From the NCBI GenBank assembly GCA_018296165.2, contig JACKQL020000058.1, positions 62,001 through 126,000 on the forward strand: a DNA stretch of 64,000 bases, written 5' to 3'. The position numbers were made by a program, and so were the translations under genes. Under the pieces are notes generated by a model. The model was not told the DNA's origin and searched no databases. It was given only the letters and a program-made list of their open reading frames with translations. The stretch comes from Termitomyces sp. T153 (taxonomy: Eukaryota > Basidiomycota > Agaricomycetes > Agaricales > Lyophyllaceae). Within the stretch, counting starts at the first letter, position 1. Each line of letters begins with the position of its first letter. Shown here piece after piece: positions 1 through 10,257 of this stretch.

Positions 1-1504
1 ACATCCATTCAACTTGTTTGGCAATTTTCTTTAACCCACGAAAATCTTCCCTGCAGAATCCTCTACAATCCTGCAATTGAAGGAGCTCAAGAGATAGCCC
101 AGCTTTCTTCCGAAGGCCCAAGGAAGATGTCATGAAATCAAATAAAGTGGTTCCGAAATTGAATTCATAGAGTTTCCACTCGACAATTGTCAAGTTACGC
201 AGAGATACGAAAGATGGTCCTTTCAGAGGCAAAGGTGAAGCGTCAGGGCTATCAACCAGCCCACTATTAAGGGCAGCAATCAAGGAAAATCCATTGCCAA
301 GAATACGAAGATCCTTGAGACGTGGAAGATCGCTCAAAAGCGTCCAAATGTTGTCTTTTAGTTTGGCACAAATGTCTAACGATCGGAGGTGGTCTAAGCG
401 GAGTGACTGCAGGAATCGGTCTCTAGCTCCATCCGCTAGGTAATCACTTGTGCCCGCGAAACATCCATTGATCGAGGGCGACAACCCTTGCGCCGGTAAT
501 TCTGTGTCCTTGGTTTTCCAGCACAGTACATTACTAGTCAGTCTAAGCCTTGAGATTGAGCCTTCGATACTGTCGTCAATTTTTCGCCCCAGTGCCTCCG
601 CGAATGGAATTGACGATTCGTCAGCGAATAAATTGGTAGATATTTGGGCGTTCTTCAAGTTCGAAAACGCGATGCTGTCGAGAAGAGAGACGGAACCAGG
701 TAAACCATACACGAGCACAAAAGATTCAAGGTATTCCAAGTTAATTGGATGAATAGTCTGAGGCGAAAATGTGCCTCCGGGTAGTGTTGCTTTCATGTTA
801 GTTTCAACCCGAAGACGCTCGAGAAAAGGGGTTTGGCGGAGTATACCTAGAAGGTGAGCCGTTTCTTCCTTATAGAAATCGATCACGAGAGAGCGAAGGT
901 TCCTGAAATCTGTATTCTCCAAATTTCGAGTTAAGCGACACCGACTCAACGTTAGATGCTGCAGCCGGGATGAACATACTACGATCTCCACTGTAGGGTC
1001 AGAACTTTCTATATAGAGACATTCCAACATGGGTGCAGGCTGACCAATTAGTGCGAGGAGTTTACAGACGATCGGACGATTAGTGCGTGTAGAGTGAAGC
1101 CGGAGATCAAGACTTTTGACGCGTGAAAGATGATGACAGAGTATTTCGTTCAATACCGTGTACGAATCTGCAGGATCTGATTCATCGAGCTCACAGTACT
1201 TGATTGTCAACGGGGCCGCCTTGGATCGCCGGACCATTTCCATCACCAATGGTGAACTGTTGATTTGTATGTCTGCCCACAAACTGGGATTGGCCAATGC
1301 CACTTCACGCCAATAGGAGCAGACATGGGACACAGATTTGAACCAACGTGTGATCATTCCGTAGCGATTGTCATCTTTCATCTCGGCGAAAATGGCCCCG
1401 AGTATTTCAGGAGGGATTCGACAAGCGATAAATTCAGTTTGGCGTCCTTCGTGGTATCGAATCTTCTCATGAGTTTTGAATCTGCTAGCAGCGTAGATAG
1501 GATC
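1..1504 (-). CDS. F-box/LRR-like protein, 3' end beyond the window
   Basis: A single minus-strand frame is open from 1504 to the left edge, about 500 codons. Near its start it has the agaricomycete F-box pattern: RIPPEILGAIF, then SHVCSYWREVALANPSLW. Irregular leucine-rich segments follow (for example RSLDLRLHSTR, LQHLTLSRCRL, LRSLDICAKL). F-box proteins are SCF ubiquitin-ligase substrate adaptors; that role is family knowledge. The frame meets a TAA at 1505-1507 before any convincing ATG, so a short first exon upstream is likely and the true start is not fixed. The C-terminus lies outside the window. The F-box class is fairly secure; the substrate is unknown. Confidence 0.75.
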
Positions 1505-1751
1505 TTACCCTGCATGTCCTTGGAAGTTGAACTAGTGAGCAAAACTCAAGGGTCAAGGTTTCTTAGACCAAACCGCGACTAGACCAAACGAAAATTTCGG
1601 GATGCATGGAGGTCTGACACAGCCACTAATGACATTCAACACATGTATACAAAGAGAACCACGACATAAATGAGTTGGAAAAAACAAGTGTCAAGGTAGG
1701 CAGATGCAATGTCCACGACGGCGAGTTCATCTCCCAGCCACAGATCCTCAA

Positions 1752-4657
1752 TTAATTCCAAAGCGCCTGAGCATATATCCCGAGGGCCTCGTTAGCAAGA
1801 ACCTGGCTATAGAGCCTAATGTCCGACGAGTCGTAAACCTTGACTGTCTGTACTTTATTGAGGAACGTCAAGACACTCGCTTCAATATAATTGATGAATA
1901 CAAGATCGATGGGCGCGTTCTCTGGAACATCAGGGACATCAGAATGGACGAACTTGGGGAATGTGTAGTACGCCAATGGTGCATGGAGGGTATCATCACC
2001 AATACCAGGACATGACTGGGCATAATATAATGAGCAGGGCAATCATTATTGTGGCGAGATGAATGGCTCACGTCTTTAGTGACATATCCGAGCGTTTGGC
2101 TTCGTGTTGTCACGTACCGCTCAACGTCGTTATGCCCATTCATATCCCAGAACCACGCATGATATTTCTCACCGACGTATTGAAGATCATCCTCCTTGGA
2201 TCCCTGCATTTGCCTACTGGATTGCCTCCGTGCTGGGGGATTTGACAGACCGTTCAAGGCGGACACGACCTTCTTTGCGTCGGAGAGCCGGACTTCGGGG
2301 ATGTACAAGAAACGATCTGGGTAGAAGGACGCAGTTAATTGATCGTTCTTGGTGAATGAACCGGCATAAATATCAAAGCGCTGTGAGGATGCGCTGACGA
2401 TTATCAAGTTGGGGACCTTGCTGCGTGTGTTGTTAACGCTGAGAGCATAAGGAAGCACCTGAGTTGTAAGTAGTCTTTTAAGCAAGCAGTGAGTGGTTGG
2501 AATTGGGCAGCTTACTTTTTCGGAGAAAAGGCTCAATAATGAACCTTCGGATGGGTATGGCGATCTGTGCAAGTGCAAATATGTCGGACTTTGAGACAAG
2601 CGTCCATGCTACATACGTACTGGTATATAGTATAATCATGCGGGGCTGTTCCGTACACGAAGTTCAAACCAAACTTCTCTGCCAACACCTTCAGACTACG
2701 AGAAATGAACATGCCTAGAGTAGTGTCAAATTTGCTATCTTTGATTCCTGTGTGATACTACTCTTTTCTAGTAGCATGAAACAAGACAAAGAATTTTTTA
2801 TTACCTTGTAAGTAACACGATTAGGGTCCAGGTATCTTCTAGAAAAGACGATGTCTTTCGGGTCCTGTGACTTTTTAGTTTTTCCGTCCAATTTCGCGGC
2901 TATTGATTCAATAAGTTGACAAGTACACGAGAGAAAATATGAGCGTACAAAGCCATCCTATCGAGGGTCAAACGTTAGATACTAGCGCCTAGACGAGTTC
3001 TAAGCCAGAAAACGTACCAATAGTCTCCATATAGCGTCCACTCTCCAATGCCATTGAGCGACCATCGTATTGAGCTTCATAAGTGGTCTCCATAAGTGAT
3101 TGGTTTCCTATTTAAGGTCAATACACGTACCGCAATCGCGTATGTGTGTGTGTCCTGATTATCAAGAACATCATTGATTACCTTTGGGAAGAGGATTACG
3201 ATGACATACCACCAAGAATGAGGATGGGCGTATACGGATGCAACGTGCGAATGGCATTGAAGACAAGCGGCCCTGTGAGATTCTCAACAAAGGCGATTAA
3301 CGATTCAATTTTTGCACGCACATTTATCTAACGAATCTTCCTTCCCGACGGGCATGTGACTAACACATATCAAGTCCAACAACGCACAGACAAAGGTGCA
3401 ACTTACCCAGCGAGCAAAAATAAGTCAGGCTCTTCCTTGATCGCCTCGAAGAACTGTCGTCACGCCATATCAGAAATCCTGCAAAGCCGTCCATGAAATA
3501 TGAAACGGAGTCTACCCATGTTTCGTTGATCATATCTGCCACCTTTTGCACGGAAGTACCATTGATGCTCGCTGTGAAATCAAAAAGAACCCCAAGAGAC
3601 GTAACCTTCCGACCCCTTGAAAAGGCAACATGAGCTAACACGATGACTCGACTAGATGGAACATACTTGCGAGTTCTGAACTTCGCGTACCGATCTTCAG
3701 GATGTAAATTAGCTAAGTGAGAGAGTAGAGTAAGAGTAAGGGAGACATACTACCAATAGGAACACTAGTGTTGCTACCAGGGAGCGTAATATTCACGTTC
3801 GACGTTAAGTAACGGCCTTTAAATTTCGGAGCGAAGTTCCTATAGCTAGACGCGCACTCGATTTTCATGCAGGGACAAGAATCTTGCAGCCGTAACTTAC
3901 ACATCCAATGTGACAGAGTAATTATATAATTCGTGGCTGCAGAGGACATCAGTGTATCCAAGGCTCGCTTCTACAACGTTATAACCATTGATGTGACATA
4001 CTTGCCGATGGCGAGGAGGTCGTATGGCAACTTAGTAAAGAAAGGGATTGCCTGAAAACAAGTGTGAGACGTGTCAATGAGTCGCCTTCATAGCGCAAAG
4101 ACGGGTTATAGACCTCTTGCCCATTCACGCCGCCAGCAGGGTCTCCATCAGTCAAACCTGTCCCTGGAGGCAATATACATACAGACCGAGCGCCTGGGGG
4201 TAAGAATAGGCATCTTACCGTCGTGTAAGTCCCCAGAGTCGACTAGCAGTAAATCGACGTCTTTTTTCTAATATATTCGTTAGAATATCGAGTATACTGG
4301 ATTGGTTGATGCAAAGTTGAACGAACGAGAGCAAGTTCTTTCATGTGAGTAACGAATGACGCAAATTCTCCCAAGTCGGCACTTTCAAGGGTTGGTTATT
4401 CATCAGAACGTAATTGGGAGGGAGCCATCATCTCCTCACCTGTAGTTTGGCTCCGGAGAGGATAATTTCTGATGACCTAGGAGCCACCCATGGGAATCGG
4501 TGGTGTGGATGATGTTGATGTCACCCCATTCAAGGGGATGCGATGGCGGATTAACCGTAGAAGGGAGACTCGAGTGGTGAGAGTAGTCATAGTTGCCATC
4601 GCTACATGCATACACGACGGAGAATGCAGACAGAACCTGAACCACAGCAGACTTCAT
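1752..4657 (-). CDS. Calcineurin-like metallophosphatase, 5'-nucleotidase family (yeast YHR202W-like)
   Basis: Multi-exon gene with ATG at 4657 and stop at 1752-1754. A hydrophobic N-terminus (MKSAVVQVLSAFSVVYA) suggests a signal peptide. All five metallophosphatase blocks are visible across exons: INIIHTTDSHGW near 4500, LLLVDSGDLHDG near 4235, YDLLAIGNHEL (the AAC codon is split by an intron near 4000-3930), LLAGHMPV (intron near 3370-3410) and LGGHTHIRDC (intron near 3150-3210). A conserved DGRSMALESGRYMET block lies near 3050. The C-terminal region has VSASSQRFDIYAG and KNDQLTAS near 2400, ending in a segment starting SCPGIGDDT. Introns are short with GTATG/GTAAG donors. The fungal family is thought to be vacuolar or extracellular and to hydrolyse nucleotides or other phosphoesters. 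All metal-ligand motifs look intact. Individual exon ends were set by eye. Confidence 0.85.
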
Positions 4658-5262
4658 GTAGACAAAGAGTTAGGTGAAGAAAGCTTCTTCGACTCAATAT
4701 AAGGCAATCGAAATGTCCGCACCATTACCTTGACACCAGGAATGGTCTGATATCAAGTCCAAAATTGGTGACGATGAAGAAAAACGTTATCAATTAAACT
4801 CTAAAGCATACGTGAGTGGCTCTTACCTCACGGAGGCCCGCGTTTTCTCGGCCCAGACAGTTATCCAATGTTCAAGTCCAGTCATAATGATCAAAATGAG
4901 AGCCAGTCTATTCAAATCATTGTTCGTTGGTCCTAACGCGTGAGGATGTTGTTGGAGCCATTGTCGCAGGCAAATCTAAACCTAGTGCCTCTGAGACGAG
5001 GAGTACTCAAGTTGAGGCAATGTCACCTTTTGGAATGTATAACGTGACCTTGAGGTTGGTGCTATGGTTGAAGCAGCTCAGATATCCATTTAATTTGACT
5101 TGACTCACTGGTATATAAAGACTCCCAGAGAAAAACCGTAAATGGCATTCAAAACTTGAAACTCCTCAGTGACGTAGATGTTCGTGCATCACTTTGTCGA
5201 GTGAGCTTAGTTTGTTGGATCGATGGGATGCTGTAGCTATACCTGAGATTGTCCGTATTGAT
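4658..5262. other. Intergenic region upstream of the metallophosphatase
   Basis: No convincing coding exon was seen on either strand. It probably carries the metallophosphatase promoter (minus strand) and, near 5112, a TATA-like box reading on the plus strand. Confidence 0.4.
5112..5120 (+). promoter_or_regulatory. TATA-like box
   Basis: TATATAAAG reads on the plus strand about 60 bp upstream of the open frame that the LINE insertion splits. It is a sequence match only. No transcript start can be shown and the first ATGs downstream open only short frames. Confidence 0.25.
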
Positions 5263-5270
5263 GAAGATAG

Positions 5271-5276
<6 letters not shown>
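5263..5276. repeat. Target-site duplication of the LINE, left copy
   Basis: GAAGATAGAATTTT occurs here and again at 7730-7743, bracketing the LINE. The right edge merges with the poly(T) run, so its exact length is uncertain by up to four bases. Confidence 0.85.
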
Positions 5277-5303
<27 letters not shown>

Positions 5304-7729
5304 GAGTAGCGAATACAGTGGGAAAGAACTACGCCCTTGGCGTGTTCCTCTCACCCGCTGGCTGCTCACCTGGGATCAAAACCAGGTTCCATACTGGGCA
5401 GCATCTATTTTGGCTCCGCGAGGAAATGCCTTTACGCACGTATGTGGGACTCAGCTCCTCTATCCTATACCAGCTCTTGAATCCTGGCTACTACCCACTA
5501 AAACCCCGCATGATGTCACCATCTGTGACCCTTGCCATTTGCTCGTATCGATTACGCACGTGCCAATCCAAGTATCTAGCACTTGAGATATGGGGATTGA
5601 TTTCTTCCCCAGTTTCCTATTCATCAGTTTGAAGTCTAGCTCCGCCCTTCTGCCAAGGGCTGCAGTCCATCTATTTGCAACCTCTACCCTACAATGTGGT
5701 TCATCGCCATTTCTTATTACTCTTTCACATCTTATGGCCCATACGAAGGAAGCTGCCTCCGTTACTACTAGTCTATATAGACGCGTTAGTCCTTGAGATG
5801 GCCTCCCGTCCTCATCCTTAATTACTGATATGGGGCTTCCAAGAATGGAGCCCATGCACTGCTCTGGGAACATAACGTTTGTCCTATTTTTCCACATATT
5901 ACGGATTGATTCCCATACTAACTCCTGACCTACACATTCACACTTAGTTAAAATGTGCTCCATAGAGTTGATTTCGCCATCATGCTTACACCTACTTCGC
6001 TCCCTAAGGATTGGGTCCATCGACTGTTTATCCCAGTACATCCCCACTTTATATGCATCGTGGGCACACTTCCACAGGAATATCCTTAGAGGTTTTGAGA
6101 AATCTTTGCTATGCAGGCTTGACCATACTTGTTTTCTGCTCGGAGATCTGCTGTTTGCCTCCTTTACACGTCTTATGATTTTCTCCATCACTTTTTCCAT
6201 TCGTGGCCTGTCATGTACACATCTTAATTTTATAATATTCCTGTATGCTATCGACTGTGTGATTTTTGAGAGTTTCACTCCCGTGAGGTGTAATTCAGTG
6301 GGGATCGGAGGTAGGACCATCAGTCTTTCATTTCTTATTGCCCCCTTTGCTAGAGATGCTGCTTTCCTTTCGAGGACTGAAACTTGGGATCCATCCAAAT
6401 CCATGAAGGATACTGGTGCCGCGTGCATCCTGAGCCTACCTACTACTGTCCTGAGGAGGCCTGAATTCGTAGAGTTTACAAAACCGGAATCCTCTTTCTC
6501 CTTTAATTCATCTGTTAAAGACGCTATAACATCCCCAGCTCTAGTATTGATTATTAGCGGTGTTCTGGTCCCTGCTTTAATTGATGTAAGTAGGATTGCC
6601 AGTAGGTCACTTCCCCTTTTTGGATCATTTTCCTTTCCAACCCACATCTCACTAACGTTTAGGTCATCCCTACCTTCGAAGCATACTCCTGCTCCTATGA
6701 TTTGCTCATCCGTTGCCATACTTAATTTCTTCGCCTTTCCCCCGGTATACACGACCAGTGGCTGGGCGTCTTCAGTGGAGATTTGTGGGAGGAAGACTTG
6801 GTTATATGTAGGGCCAGTCATGAATATTCTGAAGACATCTGCTAAGCTTCCTTCTGTCGCCAGCCTTGCGTTAAAGGGGACTTTCGGAGTTAGTTCACCA
6901 TCGTAGCTTTCGTTACATCTGTTGTCTATCCTGTCATCCGGCTGCTCCGCCCTTGGATCCCATTTACTTGGGAGGGTGTTCAGCATTTCTTCCGCTCCAT
7001 TCACACATGAGTGAGGGTGGAGGCACCCTTTGGCGTCCTCCAGTGCCATGCATCCCAGGCACTCACACTCATCACTGTCAGTGTGACCACATTCGAGAAG
7101 ACTCTTCGTGAGTTCTGACGTCTCCCCCACAGTCATCATACGATGCTTTGTCTTCAGGCATTCTGCGGTTTTTCCTTTATTCATTCTGCGTATTTTGGGG
7201 TCCGCAGCGAAGTGATACCACATCGGTAACTCATTTAACGTCTCCCTTTTAAAGGCCAATCCTTCTGGGCGCACATTGAACTCTTTTGCTGTTTTAAACA
7301 GGTTCGTGATATCAGAGCAGATTTCCTTACGAGAAGAAACTATGGTTTTCCATGACTGTAGGAGGGGGTTTACCTTCACCCTATCATCGACTCCGCCTTC
7401 TAGTTTAGGGACATTACTCGCAATCAGCGCATCTGCGATCTTTGCCCACAAAGGACGCTCATCTCCAAAATTCAAATAGGATTTTAGCCACATCACATTA
7501 ATGGCTTTGTTTCTACTCCTTATGTCAACCATAGCTCTCCCTCCTTCATGTAGCGGCCTAAACATTGTTTCCTCGTTTACTAGCGAACTTTTTCCTGCCC
7601 ACATGAATTTGTTTGCTCTCCTTGTCAGAAGAGTCTCGACGTGCCCTGGAATACCCTGCACCTGAGCGAGGTATCGTGTCATGCCGGCAATTACCATTTG
7701 TATTATCAGGCGTCTTCCCTCCATCGTGG
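5277..7729 (-). mobile_element. 5'-truncated non-LTR retrotransposon (LINE)
   Basis: The insert has the standard LINE layout on the minus strand: an ORF (7724 to 5460), a short 3' UTR and a poly(A) tail seen as 30 T at 5273-5302. It is flanked by a 14-bp direct duplication. The 5' end is truncated just upstream of a coding ATG, so the endonuclease and the reverse transcriptase core are missing. Only the post-RT thumb region, a Cys-rich segment, an RNase H-like domain and a zf-RVT-like C-terminus remain. The frame has no stop over 754 codons and CpG content is normal, so the insertion is young compared with the retroelements at 21-53 kb. Such copies cannot move by themselves. Confidence 0.9.
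5460..7724 (-). pseudogene. C-terminal fragment of LINE ORF2 (RNase H-like and zf-RVT-like regions)
   Basis: 754-codon open frame. Residues 1-110 (GRRLIIQMVIAGMTRYLAQ) resemble the region just after the reverse transcriptase in agaricomycete LINEs. Cys-rich ECGHTDSDECECLGC lies near residues 210-225. An RNase H-like fold starts near residue 325 with VYTGGKAKK and ends near 480. There the usual first acidic residue (VYTDG) is Gly, and the later TDS block reads NTRAGD, so the copy may be catalytically dead. The C-terminal RIFLWKCAHDA and SMEHILTKC match the zf-RVT-type zinc region of these elements. The first ATG is an internal Met exposed by truncation; no native promoter is expected. Confidence 0.85.
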
Positions 7730-7743
7730 GAAGATAGAATTTT
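7730..7743. repeat. Target-site duplication of the LINE, right copy
   Basis: Identical to 5263-5276 (GAAGATAGAATTTT). It marks the truncated 5' end of the minus-strand LINE. Confidence 0.85.
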
Positions 7744-8037
7744 CCTGGACCAGATTATCTCAGACTGCAGCAAAAGGAGCGAAAGTGACTGGTTGGCCAG
7801 CTACTTGAAAATCGTAGGACATCTGCACATTTCTATATGCATGAAAAAGGTTGAAACGGTTGTATATCTGCAGCCGACCAGCACAGATCTGGTTCCCCAA
7901 CTGAGAGAACCGGTCACCAGACACATCGACGTCGTTTCAATCATCAATGAACTTGCTTTGTTGCTGGATTTGGTAGTGAGACAAATACGGCAAAACGAAA
8001 CGATTTCCAGAAAAAACAGTTCTCTTTCGTTCCAGAC

Positions 8038-9789
8038 ATGTTCGCCGTCGTAGCGCGCGGCTTTCCTCGTCGTCCCGTCGTGCAATCCGTGCGATGCATG
8101 GCAAAAAAGCCTTCGCCGTCGTCGGCCAAGACGGCCTCAAAGGCACCGCCTCCACCGCTGCCGAAGCCAAAGCCAAAGCCAACCCCTCCGCCAGCCCAGC
8201 CGAAGCCAACCCCTCCACCAGCCCAGCCGGAACCTACTGCGCATGAAGAGCCACCCGTTCAGGCTGAGCCAGAGAAGCCATTGACGGCAGGCGGCCTGCC
8301 AAGTCTGGATTTCTCGCCGCCAGAACCCTCAGGGCAACAGCAAACGACTGGTGCGCGCTCGTCAAAGGGCTCGCTTTCGAGTGCGGAACGGCAGCGGAAG
8401 TTAATAGGCAGGGTGGCTTTGGCAATGCTCACAGCCGGTCTTGTTGTGAGCACCATACATATGGGCCGTGAGTGGGACGAGGAGGAGCTCAAGGCGAAGA
8501 AGATGGTACGTTCTGTTTGTCTTGTCCGACTTGGGTCTTACCTCATTGCACTTGTGCTCAGACAATTGACAATGCACCTTCAACGCGGTGGGGACGTACG
8601 ACGGAACGGTTTATTGACATATTTGATGTGCGTTTGTTCGAATTCTATCTTAACATATCCAGTTTTAAGACATCCGCATAGTATTTTAACAAACCTGCAT
8701 GGCCTGAGCTCCTTCCACCACCTTATCCTCCCCCGCATCAAAAGCCATACACTCTCCTTATATCAATCGATGACCTTCTTGTGACGTCGACTTGGGATGT
8801 TAGTGTCTTCGACGTATAATCAGAAGTATCTTCCCTGACTTCGATTCCAGCGCCAGCATGGCTGGAGGACCGCGAAACGACCAGGCGTGGATTATTTCCT
8901 GGCCTACATCTCACAGTTCTACGAAGTTGTCATATTCACCACGCAAAATTATTATGTCTGTCTTCCCTCGCTTCCTACTTTCTCCTACGACTGACTCAAC
9001 ATACATTTTCTAGACCGCTCTCCCTATATTAGAGAAACTCGATCGATACAATTTCTACATCACCCATCGCCTCTTCCGTGAGGCCACCCGCTCCATCAAC
9101 GGAAAGATCGTTAAGGACCTCTCTTATCTAAATCGTGACCTCTCCAAAGTCATCTCCCTTGACACTGAGTCCGAACACGTCTCCACGCACCCCGAAAACG
9201 CTATTGTCATCCCGAAGTGGAAAGGCGACCCTCGGGACAACGGTCTGGTCGCCATGATTCCATTCCTCGAATGTAAGTCTTCCTCTTCCTACTCTATCAA
9301 CAACTGACATCAACTCTTCATATAGCCATCGCGATCTACAACCCGCCAGACGTCCGCCCCATCCTCAAAACCTACGAGGGTAAAAACATCCCTATCGAAT
9401 ACGCCAAGATCGAAGCAGAACAAAAAGCAAAACATGTTGAAGAATGGAAAAAGAAGAAAGGTGTCCGAACATCTTCTTTCACCTCCCTCTTCGGCCTTTC
9501 ATCCCAAAACTCGCATGTGGCATCAAAGTCCTACCCTGGAATCCCGCCAACATACTTGGAGCAGAAGAGACACGAGGCACAGATGCAGTATCAGGAGGAG
9601 CAGAAGTATATTGAGACTCATAAAGAGGAATTGGAAAAGCTGTTGGCCCAGGATCAGGCGGCGGCGCAGGGTGAGATGCCGGGGTCGCTGTGGGAAGCCG
9701 TCACACAGTTGCAAGGGAAGAAGAAGGAAGGGGAAGAGAAAGAGAAAGAGGGAGAAGAGAAGGGGAAGGAAGTGGAGAAGAAGGCGTAG
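8038..9789 (+). CDS. TIM50: TIM50, presequence receptor of the TIM23 inner-membrane translocase
   Basis: Six exons: 8038-8505, 8562-8627, 8682-8798, 8851-8955, 9014-9272 and 9326-9789. They total 1479 nt, 492 codons plus stop, with all junctions GT-AG. An Arg-rich N-terminus ([15 protein letters not shown]) fits a mitochondrial presequence. A Pro/Lys-rich linker follows, then one membrane segment ([16 protein letters not shown], about residues 122-140). The C-terminal FCP1/NIF-like domain has [12 protein letters not shown], the degenerate phosphatase motif of TIM50, then [17 protein letters not shown], then [16 protein letters not shown]. The tail is a Lys/Glu-rich coiled segment. It binds presequences in the intermembrane space and passes them to Tim23. 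Length and domain order fit fungal TIM50. Confidence 0.94.
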
Positions 9790-10257
9790 GTGGCTCTGGA
9801 TGAGGGTTCAAAGGTGTATACGCGTAGTCGTTGATTTTTTATCGTTTGTTATTATATCTCAGCATATTACTTTTCAATCACAACTCACAAGAAATAAAGA
9901 CATACATAGCATGGTGTGGTTGCAAGACGGTTCATCCACTTTTCTTGAATTTGTGCGACATAGGGATATAATTATTTATTGGTCCTCTACACCAAGTGCA
10001 TTAATAGTAAAAAGATCTGGCCTCAGAGGACTAAGCCCTGGGCCGTATAAATAGAATAGTAGAAAGGTAAAAAGTAACTATATGTGGGTTTTCTGTGAGG
10101 TATAGATATGCAAGCTAATCATTCAGAGAAGCAGACAGGTAGGTATATGCTGTCGACCCAGAAGTGGGCACGAAAACGAGGGTATGAAAAAAGGAGCTAT
10201 CCGAAAGACTCGAGGGCGTAAATTATCAATAAATGAAGATAGATAATAAAAAATAAA
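9790..10257. other. Convergent intergenic region (TIM50 and the 1173-aa gene)
   Basis: The 3' ends of the plus-strand TIM50 and the minus-strand gene face each other here. No coding or RNA feature was recognised; presumably both 3' UTRs and polyadenylation signals. Confidence 0.4.

Larger units (their letters stand above)
5173..8053 (+). pseudogene. Possible host reading frame split by the LINE
   Basis: On the plus strand a frame open from 5173 runs into the left target duplication. The frame leaving the right duplication stays open to a stop at 8051-8053. With one duplication and the insert removed the two join in phase (ending ...IDEDRIF and continuing LDQIISDC), giving about 137 open codons. 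No ATG begins it and no family was recognised. The right part ends inside the first codons of TIM50 in another frame. It could be the exon of a broken gene or chance; the minus strand is also open over part of the stretch. Confidence 0.25.

Noticed and set aside
5953..6906. 317-codon plus-strand ORF
   Set aside because: Antisense shadow of the LINE ORF; no domain and skewed Phe/Ser/Leu composition.
7801..8218. Minus-strand ORFs overlapping the TIM50 start
   Set aside because: They overlap the well-supported first exon of TIM50 and have no recognisable domain.
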